Of a stretch of 52,440 nt of DNA, positions 1 through 8,812 are shown in pieces. This DNA is from an uncultured Prevotellaceae bacterium (lineage in GTDB: Bacteria > Bacteroidota > Bacteroidia > Bacteroidales > Bacteroidaceae), in NCBI GenBank assembly GCA_946402905.1, contig CAMIYC010000024.1, forward strand, positions 1 to 52,440, in the 5' to 3' direction. The notes beneath the pieces are model-generated. The model did not search any database, was not told where the DNA came from, and worked only from the letters and a program-made list of their open reading frames with translations. The stretch's first letter is position 1. Each line of letters begins with the position of its first letter. A program made the translations under genes and the position numbers.

Positions 1-120
1 CCTCTAACTTAGAGGGGGAACCGCTGGCTGAGACACACTCCCCCTTACCCCCTCTAACTTAGAGGGGGAACTGATTACCACTGCAAATAGAGAGTGGATG
101 TGTAAGAAAACAAATTGGAC
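1..120. repeat. 50-bp-period palindromic repeat, copy at left edge
   Basis: Two units with period 50 start at 1 and 51, each with the near-palindrome CCTCTAACTTAGAGGG followed by GGCTGAGACACACTCCCCC. The second unit runs into a tail (ATTACCACTGCAAAT..., then AACAAATTGGACA). The same units and the same tail recur at 24106-24377, so this is a copy of that element cut by the window edge. No gene is seen here; the stretch lies just beyond the 3' end of the GH27 gene. Confidence 0.85.
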
Positions 121-161
121 AATCTAATTCTATAATTCTTGATAAAAAGATATTGGACAGT

Positions 162-2660
162 CTACTTCACTACTATCTTTTTCCCATTTTTGATGTAGAT
201 GCCTTTCTGCGGTGACATGACGGACTGTCCCCCCAAATTGTACAAAGTGTCATCACATTTTGCTCTTTTTATGCATTCACCATCCATCTCGTTGATACCC
301 AGTTCTGCTTTGTCGCCTAAACGGAGGAGGCGGACGCCATGACTGGGAACGCTGGTGGTCAGGGTGCCAGCGAAAGTGCCGAGACTCTCCTTGGCCCAGA
401 TATCATGGACGGGTACATCCTCGTTGACATCGTAGCCTAACTGTGTAAGGTCAAAGGTGTAAGGCTCGTTCGTGGTGACATAGAAAATGAATTCCATGGT
501 GGTGCCGGTGGTAGACCTATTGTCGGTGTCGCAACTGGAGTCATAACCGCAAAGAGCGCGGAAAGTGGTCCATTGGTGGTCGGCAGGCAGGTCGTAGACC
601 AGGGTGCAGTGAGCATTCAGTCCGAGGCCGGTAGAGTAAGTCTGTCCTTCGACGCGCAGAGGCCCATTTTCCACGTTTTTGTTGACGTGCAGCGTTCCCC
701 ATTCCGAGGCGTAGGATGCTGGCGTCAGTGTAGTCAGTGAGGTCTCGTTGCCCTCGGCATCGATGAGCACGGGATTGATGAGGTCGGCGCGGTCGTAATC
801 GAAACCGTCGCCCCAGTTGCTCACCACGATTTTCAGCTGCTCTGCGCCAGTGATGTCAGCCTCCAGGGTTTTGCTCTTGGCCCCAGTACGGCAAATGAGT
901 CCTGAGCGTGCCACGGCATCGTCTTGCTCATCGCTGAGAGGATTTTGGTCGAACACCATGAAACGGATGGTGGTGGTAGACCCAGTCTGACCGATACCCG
1001 AGTCATCGGCGGCAGCCATGGCACGGAAGCGCACTACATCCATGTCGTCGGGTATCTGGAAGAAGATAGCGGCATTGGCATCCGTGGAGAAGCCACGATC
1101 GTAGACCTGCCCCATCACCTTCATCTTGCCCCCGTGGTCCACGTTTTTGTTTTCATAAACGCGATTGAAATACGACTTGGTATAATCGCGGGTTTTATAG
1201 GTGCCTGTCAAAGGCACTTCGGTGCCGTCTCTCAGCACGAGTGTGGGGTTGATCCAGTCGCCGTGGTCGTAGTTGAAGTTGTCGCCGCCGTCATCTACCA
1301 CCAGCACGAGCGTCTTTTCACCTTCCGGCCATTCTATATCCACGTCGACAGCGTGTCCGTCTGTGGTATAGGAGACGATGTCCGAACGGTAGAGGGCTTT
1401 GTTGCCCACAATCCAGCGGGTGTTGTCTCGCTGAAACAGTGCCAGGTATCGTGTGTCTCCGATGTGTGAGGTCCAGGCGATGCGTCCCAGGTCCTCATCG
1501 TTGAATACCTGATGAGCTTCCTCGCCATATTTGTGCATCTGGTGATACTCTTCGTTATTGAGCAGCGAGAGGGTAAAGTCATCGTTGCGTGTCATCTCTC
1601 CACCGAAGAACAGGGGTGAGTGACAGATACCCCACAGTGACATCATTGCCAGTTGCTCATTCTGTGTCAGGTTGGTCCAGCGTCCAGGGTCGGCCCCCGT
1701 GAAGCCAGGGTCGGCGATGGTCATGGAGATCTGTCCCAGAGGCAGCATGTCGCAGTCGGCATAGTTGCCCGGACGGGTGTACTTACTCCATTCATTAGCC
1801 TCATTGAAGACGGCGTCCACTGCGCTCCAGTTGTCCCACAGGTCATCCATCATACGCCACATGTTAGCGTTGTCGAGACACTCCTGTGCATACTGATACT
1901 GTGTCTTGCCAGGTGAGAGTGAGAGCACGATGGGCCGCCCTGTCTGGTCGATGGCATGACGTATCATGTGAATCTCGTCGGTATAGAACGGGCGGCTGAG
2001 GTCGTCTATTTTCAGGAAATCGACCCCCCATTCGGCATAGAGGTCCATGATGCTGTTGTAGTAAAGCTGTCCTGCCTCATTATTACGCACCCTCAGGTTG
2101 TCCTTCAGCCAGGTGCATGGCGAGGTGGTGCCGTCGTAGACCTGGCTCCATGCTGTGGACTCACTTCCTTTCAGCTTGTAGGAGCTGCCCACCACGCTTT
2201 TAGGCACGCCCCTCATGATATGGATGCCAAACTTCAATCCCATCTGGTGTATCTTGTCTGCCAGGGCCTTGAAGCCCCTATTCATGCCGTCTACCATACA
2301 GGAGGGGAAGCGTGCAGGAGAAGGCAGATAACGTCCGTATTCGTCGAGCACATAATCTTGGTCGCCCCGTTGGTTGTAGTATCCGCCGCCTAATGAGGGA
2401 TGGTTGCAGTACCAGCGAATGTCCACCACCACATATTCCCATCCAAATTTTACCAAGTCGTTGTCTACAAGGTATTGTGCGTTTTGCAGCACCTCTTTCT
2501 CTGTGACGCTGGAGTAGTAGCAGTCCCATGAGTTCCATCCCATGGGCGGTGTCATCGCCCACGTGCGGAAGGTGGCGATGTCTTCGTTTTCCTGTGCCTG
2601 CGCCACCATCCCCATCATTGACAGGAATGCGGCGGCGATAGAAAGTCTTAGTAGCTTCAT
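162..2660 (-). CDS. Secreted GH27 alpha-galactosidase-like glycoside hydrolase with NPCBM-like modules
   Basis: A glycoside hydrolase of family 27, expected to remove terminal alpha-galactose (or a related alpha-linked sugar) outside the cytoplasm. I place the start at the ATG at 2660 (832 residues); the longer frame to 2678 would begin with TTG and put residues before the signal peptide MKLLRLSIAAAFLS. The catalytic domain opens with TPPMGWNSWD at about residue 37. The expected nucleophile is the Asp in LKIDD (about 219) and the acid/base is in RMMDD (about 272). Two beta-rich segments at about 435-590 and 600-735 resemble NPCBM carbohydrate-binding modules, each with a NKNV...G..Y..G.. core. 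The C-terminus carries YNLGGQSV...KGIYIKNGKK, a tail shared with other secreted proteins here. No SusC/SusD pair is adjacent. The family call is strong; the exact substrate is inferred. Confidence 0.9.
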   Translation of the reverse strand: MKLLRLSIAAAFLSMMGMVAQAQENEDIATFRTWAMTPPMGWNSWDCYYSSVTEKEVLQNAQYLVDNDLVKFGWEYVVVDIRWYCNHPSLGGGYYNQRGDQDYVLDEYGRYLPSPARFPSCMVDGMNRGFKALADKIHQMGLKFGIHIMRGVPKSVVGSSYKLKGSESTAWSQVYDGTTSPCTWLKDNLRVRNNEAGQLYYNSIMDLYAEWGVDFLKIDDLSRPFYTDEIHMIRHAIDQTGRPIVLSLSPGKTQYQYAQECLDNANMWRMMDDLWDNWSAVDAVFNEANEWSKYTRPGNYADCDMLPLGQISMTIADPGFTGADPGRWTNLTQNEQLAMMSLWGICHSPLFFGGEMTRNDDFTLSLLNNEEYHQMHKYGEEAHQVFNDEDLGRIAWTSHIGDTRYLALFQRDNTRWIVGNKALYRSDIVSYTTDGHAVDVDIEWPEGEKTLVLVVDDGGDNFNYDHGDWINPTLVLRDGTEVPLTGTYKTRDYTKSYFNRVYENKNVDHGGKMKVMGQVYDRGFSTDANAAIFFQIPDDMDVVRFRAMAAADDSGIGQTGSTTTIRFMVFDQNPLSDEQDDAVARSGLICRTGAKSKTLEADITGAEQLKIVVSNWGDGFDYDRADLINPVLIDAEGNETSLTTLTPASYASEWGTLHVNKNVENGPLRVEGQTYSTGLGLNAHCTLVYDLPADHQWTTFRALCGYDSSCDTDNRSTTGTTMEFIFYVTTNEPYTFDLTQLGYDVNEDVPVHDIWAKESLGTFAGTLTTSVPSHGVRLLRLGDKAELGINEMDGECIKRAKCDDTLYNLGGQSVMSPQKGIYIKNGKKIVVK

Positions 2661-2699
2661 ATCTTCTAAAGTTTTCAAAGGTTATACATATTGCTTTTG

Positions 2700-2707
2700 C
2701 AAATATA
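2700..2707 (-). promoter_or_regulatory. -7 promoter element of the GH27 gene
   Basis: On the minus strand this reads TATATTTG, matching the Bacteroidetes -7 element TAnnTTTG, about 40 bp upstream of the ATG at 2660. No clear TTTG -33 box was found. Confidence 0.5.
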
Positions 2708-2909
2708 AATAAAAAAAACAGTAACTACTCATTCATAGCTCGTTTTTAGGGTCGCTGCGCTCAAAATCTTTCAAAATTGAATACAAAATCTTTCACATTG
2801 CTTCTATTTTGGTCAATTTTAAAATCAATTTTGTTTGATTTTGAGGCCGACAGGCCGACCTTTGAAGGATGACTCCTATATTACAAATCTGTAATTTCCC
2901 GTTTCGCTT

Positions 2910-2965
2910 GGGAGCGCGGGCGTCCTCGCCCGCCACTGATTACGGGCGAGGACGCCCGCGCTCCC
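2910..2965. repeat. Long-arm palindromic repeat, copy 1
   Basis: Arms of 23 bp (2910-2932 and 2943-2965) are perfectly complementary around a 10-base loop; the core is GGGCGTCCTCGCCCG. A near-identical palindrome lies at 28953-29009. REP-like intergenic repeat; it would form a very stable hairpin in either transcript. Confidence 0.9.
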
Positions 2966-3057
2966 ATGGTGAACTGAGTAATTACAAAAACGACAAACAG
3001 AGCCATTTGAGAGAAAGAATACGCCGGACTCATCCGGCGGTGAAAAACTCTCAAGAA

Positions 3058-3089
3058 AAGTGAGGATGTGCCATCGCACACCCTCACTT
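3058..3089 (-). terminator. Terminator of the 1648-residue gene
   Basis: Fourteen-base arms (3058-3071 and 3076-3089) with one mismatch and a 4-base loop form a hairpin about 30 bp beyond the stop codon. On the minus strand it is followed by TTTTC, a short U-tract. Confidence 0.7.
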
Positions 3090-3118
3090 TGAGTAAAGCT
3101 TTAAATGAAGTAGTCTAT

Positions 3119-6100
3119 TTATTTGATTACCACCTTCTTGCCATTTACGATGTAAATACCTTTAGTCGGATGGTTCACCTTCTGTCCACTGAGGTTGTAG
3201 ACGGTGCCGTCTTCGATGCCATTGAATCGAATCTGGTTGATGCCTTCATACAAAGCCTTGGCATCCTTTACGATCTGCGAGTCCTCGCCCTCGTATCCGA
3301 TGTAGGAGATGACTGCAGGCACAGCATCATCGGCCAGTGTGAGACCGAAGGTAGTGTTCCAGCCATCACCGCCCACCAGATAAGTCTTGGGTGCCTCGAA
3401 CGATGCGCCCAGTCCAGTCTCTGCAATGTTCCAGATGAGGTAGACGAGTCCTTCCTCATCCTCTACTGCATAGTTGGGCATCACCTGCGAACCGTTGTTG
3501 GTGTTGTTGAGCCACCAGAGATACGACTTGGTATCTTCGACAGATAGTCCCTTGCCTTGGATGACAAAATACTTAGCGTTGGTCACATAGAGCACCTTGT
3601 CGGTCTTGTAGAGCAAAGCCACGTTGTTGTCGCCTGTCTGGCTCACCGTGATGGTGTTGGCCACCTCGTCGACGACCACTTTGTCGGGAGATATGCGTCC
3701 CGGGTCACCGGCTACCCACAGGTTGGCATCCCATGCATACTCTGCCTCCTCCACCGGTTGTGCGATCACATCCGTGAATCCGATGTAGGAAATGACAGCA
3801 GGCACATTGGCATCAGCCAGTGTCATACCGAATGTGGTGCTCCATCCACCCTCGTCCTTGAACTCAGCATCAGCTACGCCAAGGAGTCCGCCGATAGGAA
3901 TCACGTTGACATCCCATGCAAACACGGTCTGTCCGTCCTCTTCGTAGATGGAAGTCGGTTTGTAGCTTCCACCGTTGTTGGTGTTGTTGAGCCACCAGAG
4001 ATAGCTGTCGGCATCGTTGACAGAAAGGCCTGTGGCTTTGATGACGAAGTAATGGTCGCTGGCAGGCACCTTGTAGACATTGGAAGACCTGAAGATCAGT
4101 GCCACGTTGTTCTGTCCAGTCTGGCTGACAGTGATGGTGTTGGCCACTTCGTCTACAGTGACGTTTTCAGGAGTGATACGTCCGGGATCGCCGGCAGGCC
4201 ACTCAGAGGCTACGAACTGGTATAGCTTGTCACCGCTGAGCCAGCGTGGGTCACCCACCTTGGCTGTGTTCTGCGGGCAGTCGGCGAGTGTGAAGTCACC
4301 CGTGGCGAATTCGCCGGCGAAGGCCACCACACCTGCCACGTTGTCTTTCACGGGCTCGTCCTCGTCGCCGGTTTCCTCGCTGGCCGAGATGTCGGTCATC
4401 GCGCCGTCAACGATACGCTGGAAAGCGTTGCCGGAGATGTCCCACACAGGGTTGGAGCCTGCCTGGCCACCATTGAGGCCCTTGATGAACTGCCCGTCTT
4501 TGCCGCAGTCCACCACCAGACAGTTCTTCACCTCGTAGCCCAGCCATTTCTGGTTGCTCTGGCGGTGAGAAGTGACGTTCTTGCCATAGGAGATATTGTA
4601 GAACGTAGAGTTGAGCAGTGTGAACTGCTGCGTCTCAAAGCCGGCGTCAGTGGCTTTCTGTCCGCTCTGCGAGCTATAGAGCTGACCCGTATGCTGTGGG
4701 TTGCCATAGATGGTGGAGTTGGTGACGCACAATTGTCCTACCACACCGCCGCCGTTGAAGTCGAAGACGGTCTTCGAACCGCCGGCCACCTCGATGATGC
4801 TGTTGTCAAGGGCCAGTTTGCCAATGACGGCCTTCACCTTGTTGCCGTAGATAAACTGCTGGGGGAGCCCCTTCACCTGGATGTTGCTGAACGTGACGTC
4901 GCCGATGGCGTAGAAGCCGTTGGCGTCGAGCGTGCTCTCATACGGTGTGGTGCTGACAGCCACCATAGGCCCTGTCAGGGCGGTGGCATCGATGGTGGCA
5001 AGTCCTTCGCCTTCAGCGGTGATGGTGAGCGGAGCAGCCGTGCTGATGGTGCTGGAGACGGTGTAGGAGCCGCCGCCGGCCAGTTGGATGGCGATGCTCT
5101 CCGGCATGGGGTTGCCCTCAAGGGCGGCGCCCAGTTCGGCAGAGATATCCTTGCCGCTCTCGATGTTAAGGGCGATGGCGGGGCCGACATTTTCTTTCAC
5201 TGCTTTCAAGATGATAGACTTCACCTGGATGACGAACCAGTTGCCACCGGCTGCAACATTCCGCATACCCATCGTGAGGACACCGTCACTGCCTACCGTT
5301 GCTTCCATGGTAGCCACCGACTGTGTGGGGTCGCAAGCGGTCTGAGCGATGACCTCCAGTTTGTAAGTTCCTTCATTGGCATAAGCCTCCGTGATGTCGT
5401 TGCCGATAGCAGCATCGTTCCATGCCTGGCTGGCCACGGCATAGAGTTCCACTTGATAGGTGCCTTCCGGCAGTCCCTCAATGGTCTGGTACATGATGTT
5501 GCCCTCTCGCATCTCCTCGCCGAAACGCTCTGCATAGTCGTTCTGGTATACTCCTGTCGCGCCGATCCAGTCAGCCTGCAGTCTGCCGGCTGCGTCGGTG
5601 AAGTCGGAACCAGCTTTCTTCTGTGCCTTCACAGCGACGATATAGGCGGCCTTGATGTCGGCAATGCAAGCGTCGCTCTCGAGCGTACGATCATCATAAG
5701 CCTTCTGGATGGCAGCCACGTCGTAAGCGGCCTTTCCGTAATCATCCAGTGTGGCCACCTTGGCAGCGTAGGTGTCAAGGGCTTCCTTGACCGACTTATA
5801 CACGGCCACAGAAGCATTGGCAGCCTGGATCTGTGCCTGCAGGTTGTCGATAGCGGTCTTATATTCCTCAGCGGTGGTGAAGGCGGCATCATCGACCATG
5901 GCTGCCTGCAATGCGGTGAGCACTGCTGCGTTCATGGGCTGCTCGGCCAGAGCCTGTGCCTGAGCCAGATAAGAGGCATAGAGGTCTGCTGCATTGACTA
6001 TAGCTGTCACGCCCTTCAGTTGCACGATGTGCCAGTTGGTATAGTTGGAAGTCTTGTTCATACCGAGTTTCACGGTGCCGTTTTCGCCCACTACCACGCC

Positions 6101-8065
6101 TTCGAGCACGGCTGTGGAAACCTCAGTGAAGCTTGTTGCCTTATAAGCGGCGATCTCCTGGGAGACCGTTCCATGTTCGCTCTCGGCATAGAGAGAGATG
6201 CCTGTATTCTCCGTGATGGGTCCTTCGGCAGAATCGTCACTGGCGAAAGCGCCGGAAGCGAATCCACGACCGAAGGTGTAAGCGGCAGAGCCATAGAGCT
6301 CGATGCGGTAGGTGCCAGGTGTCAGCCCCGTCAGTGTCTGATAGAACACATCACCAGTCGGCTCACACGTCTCTTGGTACTTCTCACACATGTATACGGT
6401 CTGTCCGGCATTGGTGACCACCTGAGGAGCAGCCCATGTGGCGTATCCCGTAGCACCGATCCAGTTCTGCCAGTTGGTCAGGGATGCGAACTGTGAAGTC
6501 ACGTCGGTCTCAATGAAGATAGGAGCCTTGGTCAGCCAGCGTGGGTCGCCCACCTTGGCTGTGTTCTGCGGACAGTCGGCGAGTGTGAAGTCACCCGTGG
6601 CGAATTCGCCTGCGAAGGCCACCACACCTGCCACATTGTCTTTCACGGGCTCATCCTCGTCGCCGGTTTCCTCGCTGGCCGAAATGTCGGTCATCGCGCC
6701 GTCAACGATACGCTGGAAAGAGTTGCCGGCGATGTCCCACACAGGGTTGGAGCCTGCCTGGCCACCATTGAGGCCCTTGATGAACTGCCCGTCTTTGCCG
6801 CAGTCCACCACCAGACAGTTCTTCACCTCGTAGCCCAGCCATTTCTGGTTGCTCTGGCGGTGAGAAGTGACGTTCTTGCCATAGGAGATATTGTAGAACG
6901 TAGAGTTGAGCAGTGTGAACTGCTGCGTCTCAAAGCCGGCGTCAGTGGCTTTCTGTCCGCTCTGCGAGCTATAGAGCTGACCCGTATGCTGTGGGTTGCC
7001 ATAGATGGTGGAGTTGGTGACGCACAATTGTCCTACCACACCGCCGCCGTTGAAGTCGAAGACGGTCTTCGAACCGCCGGCCACCTCGATGATGCTGTTG
7101 TCAAGGGCCAGTTTGCCAATGACGGCCTTCACCTTGTTGCCGTAGATAAACTGCTGGGGGAGCCCCTTCACCTGGATGTTGCTGAACGTGACGTCGCCGA
7201 TGGCGTAGAAGCCGTTGGCGTCGAGCGTGCTCTCATACGGTGTGGTGCTGACAGCCACCATAGGCCCTGTCAGGGCGGTGGCATCGATGGTGGCAAGTCC
7301 TTCGCCTTCAGCGGTGATGGTGAGCGGAGCAGCCGTGCTGATGGTGCTGGAGACGGTGTAGGAGCCGCCGCCGGCCAGTTGGATGGCGATGCTCTCCGGC
7401 ATGGGGCTGTCCTCAAGAGCGGCAGCCAGTTCGGCAGAGATATCCTTGCCGCTCTCGATGTTAAGGGCGACGGCAGGGCCGATGGCAGGAACCTCTTCTA
7501 CGGCCTCGTATTTCATGCCATAGTAATTGATGGTGGTGCCACGGGCTGAGATGGTGTAGTCGTTGCCTGCAGCCAGTTGGTAGGTCTTGGTCACGAAGGC
7601 ATATTTGAAGTCCTCTGTCTCGTGGTCGATGACCAATTCGCCGTCCAGAACGGTCATGTCAGCCCGGTTGAAGATTTTCAGGTCTTTGCCATCGTTGGAT
7701 GCATAGACGCCTCCAGTCTCTTCCTGTGCCGTAGACTGTCGACGGTAGAAGATAGTCAGGCTCAGGTCTTTCTTCACATTCAGCACGATAGATGTGCTGC
7801 CCTCATTCTCTGTGCCGTTGGGTTCATCGGCTGTGGGATTGGCGGCATTGCGCACTTGGATGTAATGAGTGAACTCCTCGCCAGCGATAGTGGCAGACAC
7901 TGTCTTCAACGTGGTCTGATACACGGTCTTTGCCGTCAGCAGGTCATCGTCGATCAGCGTCGTCCCCGGTGCTGTCTGGGTGTCCTCAGCAGCTTTCCAG
8001 ATATTGGCGGCGTAAGCGCAAACAGCTAACAAAGCTACTGCAAGAAGTGTAAGTCTTGCTTTCAT
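3119..8065 (-). CDS. Large secreted repeat protein with duplicated DUF4957/DUF5123-like beta-helix units
   Basis: A 1648-residue exported protein with a clear signal peptide (MKARLTLLAVALLAVCAYA). After an N-terminal region come two almost identical units at about 195-510 and 960-1275, rich in short beta repeats (VTNSTIYGN, TLLNSTFYNIS, VKNCLVVDCGK). These resemble the right-handed beta-helix DUF4957/DUF5123 proteins of Bacteroidetes that go with pectin and glycan breakdown. Between them are two jelly-roll-like modules (WIGATG ... GLTPGTYRIELYG and GLPEGTYQVELYA) and an Ala-rich helical linker. The C-terminal part has two tandem modules at about 1288 and 1445, each with AGDPGRI and WLNNTNNG. 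The tail has VYNLSGQKV...KGIYIVNGKK. I see no catalytic motif, so glycan binding or a lyase-like role is only inferred. Confidence 0.75.
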   Translation of the reverse strand: MKARLTLLAVALLAVCAYAANIWKAAEDTQTAPGTTLIDDDLLTAKTVYQTTLKTVSATIAGEEFTHYIQVRNAANPTADEPNGTENEGSTSIVLNVKKDLSLTIFYRRQSTAQEETGGVYASNDGKDLKIFNRADMTVLDGELVIDHETEDFKYAFVTKTYQLAAGNDYTISARGTTINYYGMKYEAVEEVPAIGPAVALNIESGKDISAELAAALEDSPMPESIAIQLAGGGSYTVSSTISTAAPLTITAEGEGLATIDATALTGPMVAVSTTPYESTLDANGFYAIGDVTFSNIQVKGLPQQFIYGNKVKAVIGKLALDNSIIEVAGGSKTVFDFNGGGVVGQLCVTNSTIYGNPQHTGQLYSSQSGQKATDAGFETQQFTLLNSTFYNISYGKNVTSHRQSNQKWLGYEVKNCLVVDCGKDGQFIKGLNGGQAGSNPVWDIAGNSFQRIVDGAMTDISASEETGDEDEPVKDNVAGVVAFAGEFATGDFTLADCPQNTAKVGDPRWLTKAPIFIETDVTSQFASLTNWQNWIGATGYATWAAPQVVTNAGQTVYMCEKYQETCEPTGDVFYQTLTGLTPGTYRIELYGSAAYTFGRGFASGAFASDDSAEGPITENTGISLYAESEHGTVSQEIAAYKATSFTEVSTAVLEGVVVGENGTVKLGMNKTSNYTNWHIVQLKGVTAIVNAADLYASYLAQAQALAEQPMNAAVLTALQAAMVDDAAFTTAEEYKTAIDNLQAQIQAANASVAVYKSVKEALDTYAAKVATLDDYGKAAYDVAAIQKAYDDRTLESDACIADIKAAYIVAVKAQKKAGSDFTDAAGRLQADWIGATGVYQNDYAERFGEEMREGNIMYQTIEGLPEGTYQVELYAVASQAWNDAAIGNDITEAYANEGTYKLEVIAQTACDPTQSVATMEATVGSDGVLTMGMRNVAAGGNWFVIQVKSIILKAVKENVGPAIALNIESGKDISAELGAALEGNPMPESIAIQLAGGGSYTVSSTISTAAPLTITAEGEGLATIDATALTGPMVAVSTTPYESTLDANGFYAIGDVTFSNIQVKGLPQQFIYGNKVKAVIGKLALDNSIIEVAGGSKTVFDFNGGGVVGQLCVTNSTIYGNPQHTGQLYSSQSGQKATDAGFETQQFTLLNSTFYNISYGKNVTSHRQSNQKWLGYEVKNCLVVDCGKDGQFIKGLNGGQAGSNPVWDISGNAFQRIVDGAMTDISASEETGDEDEPVKDNVAGVVAFAGEFATGDFTLADCPQNTAKVGDPRWLSGDKLYQFVASEWPAGDPGRITPENVTVDEVANTITVSQTGQNNVALIFRSSNVYKVPASDHYFVIKATGLSVNDADSYLWWLNNTNNGGSYKPTSIYEEDGQTVFAWDVNVIPIGGLLGVADAEFKDEGGWSTTFGMTLADANVPAVISYIGFTDVIAQPVEEAEYAWDANLWVAGDPGRISPDKVVVDEVANTITVSQTGDNNVALLYKTDKVLYVTNAKYFVIQGKGLSVEDTKSYLWWLNNTNNGSQVMPNYAVEDEEGLVYLIWNIAETGLGASFEAPKTYLVGGDGWNTTFGLTLADDAVPAVISYIGYEGEDSQIVKDAKALYEGINQIRFNGIEDGTVYNLSGQKVNHPTKGIYIVNGKKVVIK
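4240..5186. repeat. Intragenic direct repeat, copy A
   Basis: About 945 bp nearly identical to 6535-7481, at an offset of exactly 2295 bp. Differences cluster near the two ends; the central part (about 4440-5110) looks essentially identical. It encodes the second beta-helix unit of the 1648-residue protein. Confidence 0.9.
6535..7481. repeat. Intragenic direct repeat, copy B
   Basis: Partner of 4240-5186. It encodes the first beta-helix unit. The 2295-bp offset is divisible by three, so recombination between the copies would keep the frame. Confidence 0.9.
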
Positions 8066-8127
8066 AAGGTTATTAGTTTAGTTAGACAATAAATAATTAG
8101 TTATTAGATGATTTGTTTTAATTTTGG

Positions 8128-8159
8128 CAAATTTAATCAATTATTAAGACCTATGCAAG
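8128..8159 (-). promoter_or_regulatory. Promoter of the 1648-residue gene
   Basis: Minus strand: CTTG (8156-8159, one mismatch to TTTG), a 20-bp spacer, then TAAATTTG (8128-8135), about 60 bp upstream of the ATG. Confidence 0.6.
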
Positions 8160-8242
8160 TTTTGAGTAAAAAAATGTCCTATTTACATGATCTATGCCAC
8201 CACGTTGGCATAAACAGGGAAAAAAACATGTCATCCGCACCC

Positions 8243-8312
8243 ATACATGACAAACTACGGATTTATCCGATTTGGCTGATTTTGCAGGTTTCTTCTTCTA
8301 AATAATAATTCA
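8243..8312. repeat. 70-bp direct repeat, copy 1 (occupied site)
   Basis: Exact 70-bp match to 8605-8674. Its continuation (TTTAATATCAGATC) is displaced to 8556 by the foldback element that starts at 8313. Confidence 0.9.
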
Positions 8313-8549
8313 CAGAAGTTTCCCTCCCTTAGAGCGATTATAACAAATTGTTTATCAAGAATTTAAGAATTTAAGAATTTATAATCAATAAAAGTATTAT
8401 CGAGAATTATCCGTCGCAAGCGACGGGAATCCCACTTGCGGAGAAAATGAAATGGCTTGCCATTTCTTCTCAAATTCCTATAAATTCCTGTATGAATGAA
8501 AATTCTTTAATTCTTAAATTCTTGATAAAATAAGGTGGGAAAGTTTAGT
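8313..8549. mobile_element. Foldback/MITE-like insertion with target-site duplication
   Basis: About 237 bp with imperfect inverted ends: left TTTCCCTCCCTTA, right (reverse complement) TTTCCCACCTTA. Long inner inverted repeats follow (TTTATCAAGAATTTAAGAAT at about 8351, its complement at about 8511-8530), with smaller nested palindromes (CCGTCGC/GCGACGG near 8410). It is flanked by AATTCA on both sides (8307-8312 and 8550-8555). The neighbouring repeat copy at 8605 reads straight through AATTCATTTAATATCAGATC, which is the expected empty site. There is no transposase, so it would be non-autonomous. Confidence 0.7.
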
Positions 8550-8604
8550 AATTCATTTAATATCAGATCTATCAGCCTTTATTGTACGTTGCAGTGATTG
8601 TAGT

Positions 8605-8674
8605 ATACATGACAAACTACGGATTTATCCGATTTGGCTGATTTTGCAGGTTTCTTCTTCTAAATAATAATTCA
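8605..8674. repeat. 70-bp direct repeat, copy 2 (empty site)
   Basis: Exact match to 8243-8312. The similarity continues uninterrupted for about 14-20 bp into 8675-8694, matching 8556-8575 on the far side of the foldback insertion. Confidence 0.9.
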
Positions 8675-8812
8675 TTTAATATCAGATCCTTCAGAAAAGA
8701 CCGTAGTTTTTAATTCGCATACCCGCCGTACGCGGTTCTCCTTCATACTCCAAGTCACCTCACGGCCGATGGCGTTGACCTGCCACGGCTGACCTTCGGT
8801 GGCAGACAGAGG
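8672..8812 (-). pseudogene. Possible 3' remnant of a gene
   Basis: A 46-codon open stretch on the minus strand, bounded by an in-frame TGA upstream and ending in TGA. It encodes a plausible protein-like sequence with SATEGQPWQVNAIGREVTW and ends VFSEGSDIK. It is GC-richer than its AT-rich surroundings and has no start region or partner. I do not recognise the family. Chance coding is quite possible. Confidence 0.25.

Larger units (their letters stand above)
2661..3118. other. Intergenic region, 458 bp, with repeat modules and hairpins
   Basis: No gene is seen. The stretch holds the GH27 promoter, a module with CTGCGCTCAAA (about 2755) and GAGGCCGACAGGCCGACC (about 2843), a 23-bp perfect palindrome (2910-2965), a second smaller hairpin (3023-3038, nested in TTGAGAG/CTCTCAA arms at 3007-3054), and the terminator of the 1648-residue gene at 3058-3089. 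Confidence 0.7.

Noticed and set aside
4565..6496. 643-codon open frame on the plus strand opposite the 1648-residue gene
   Set aside because: Shadow frame created by the duplicated, GC-rich coding sequence; it also repeats at 6860 for the same reason.
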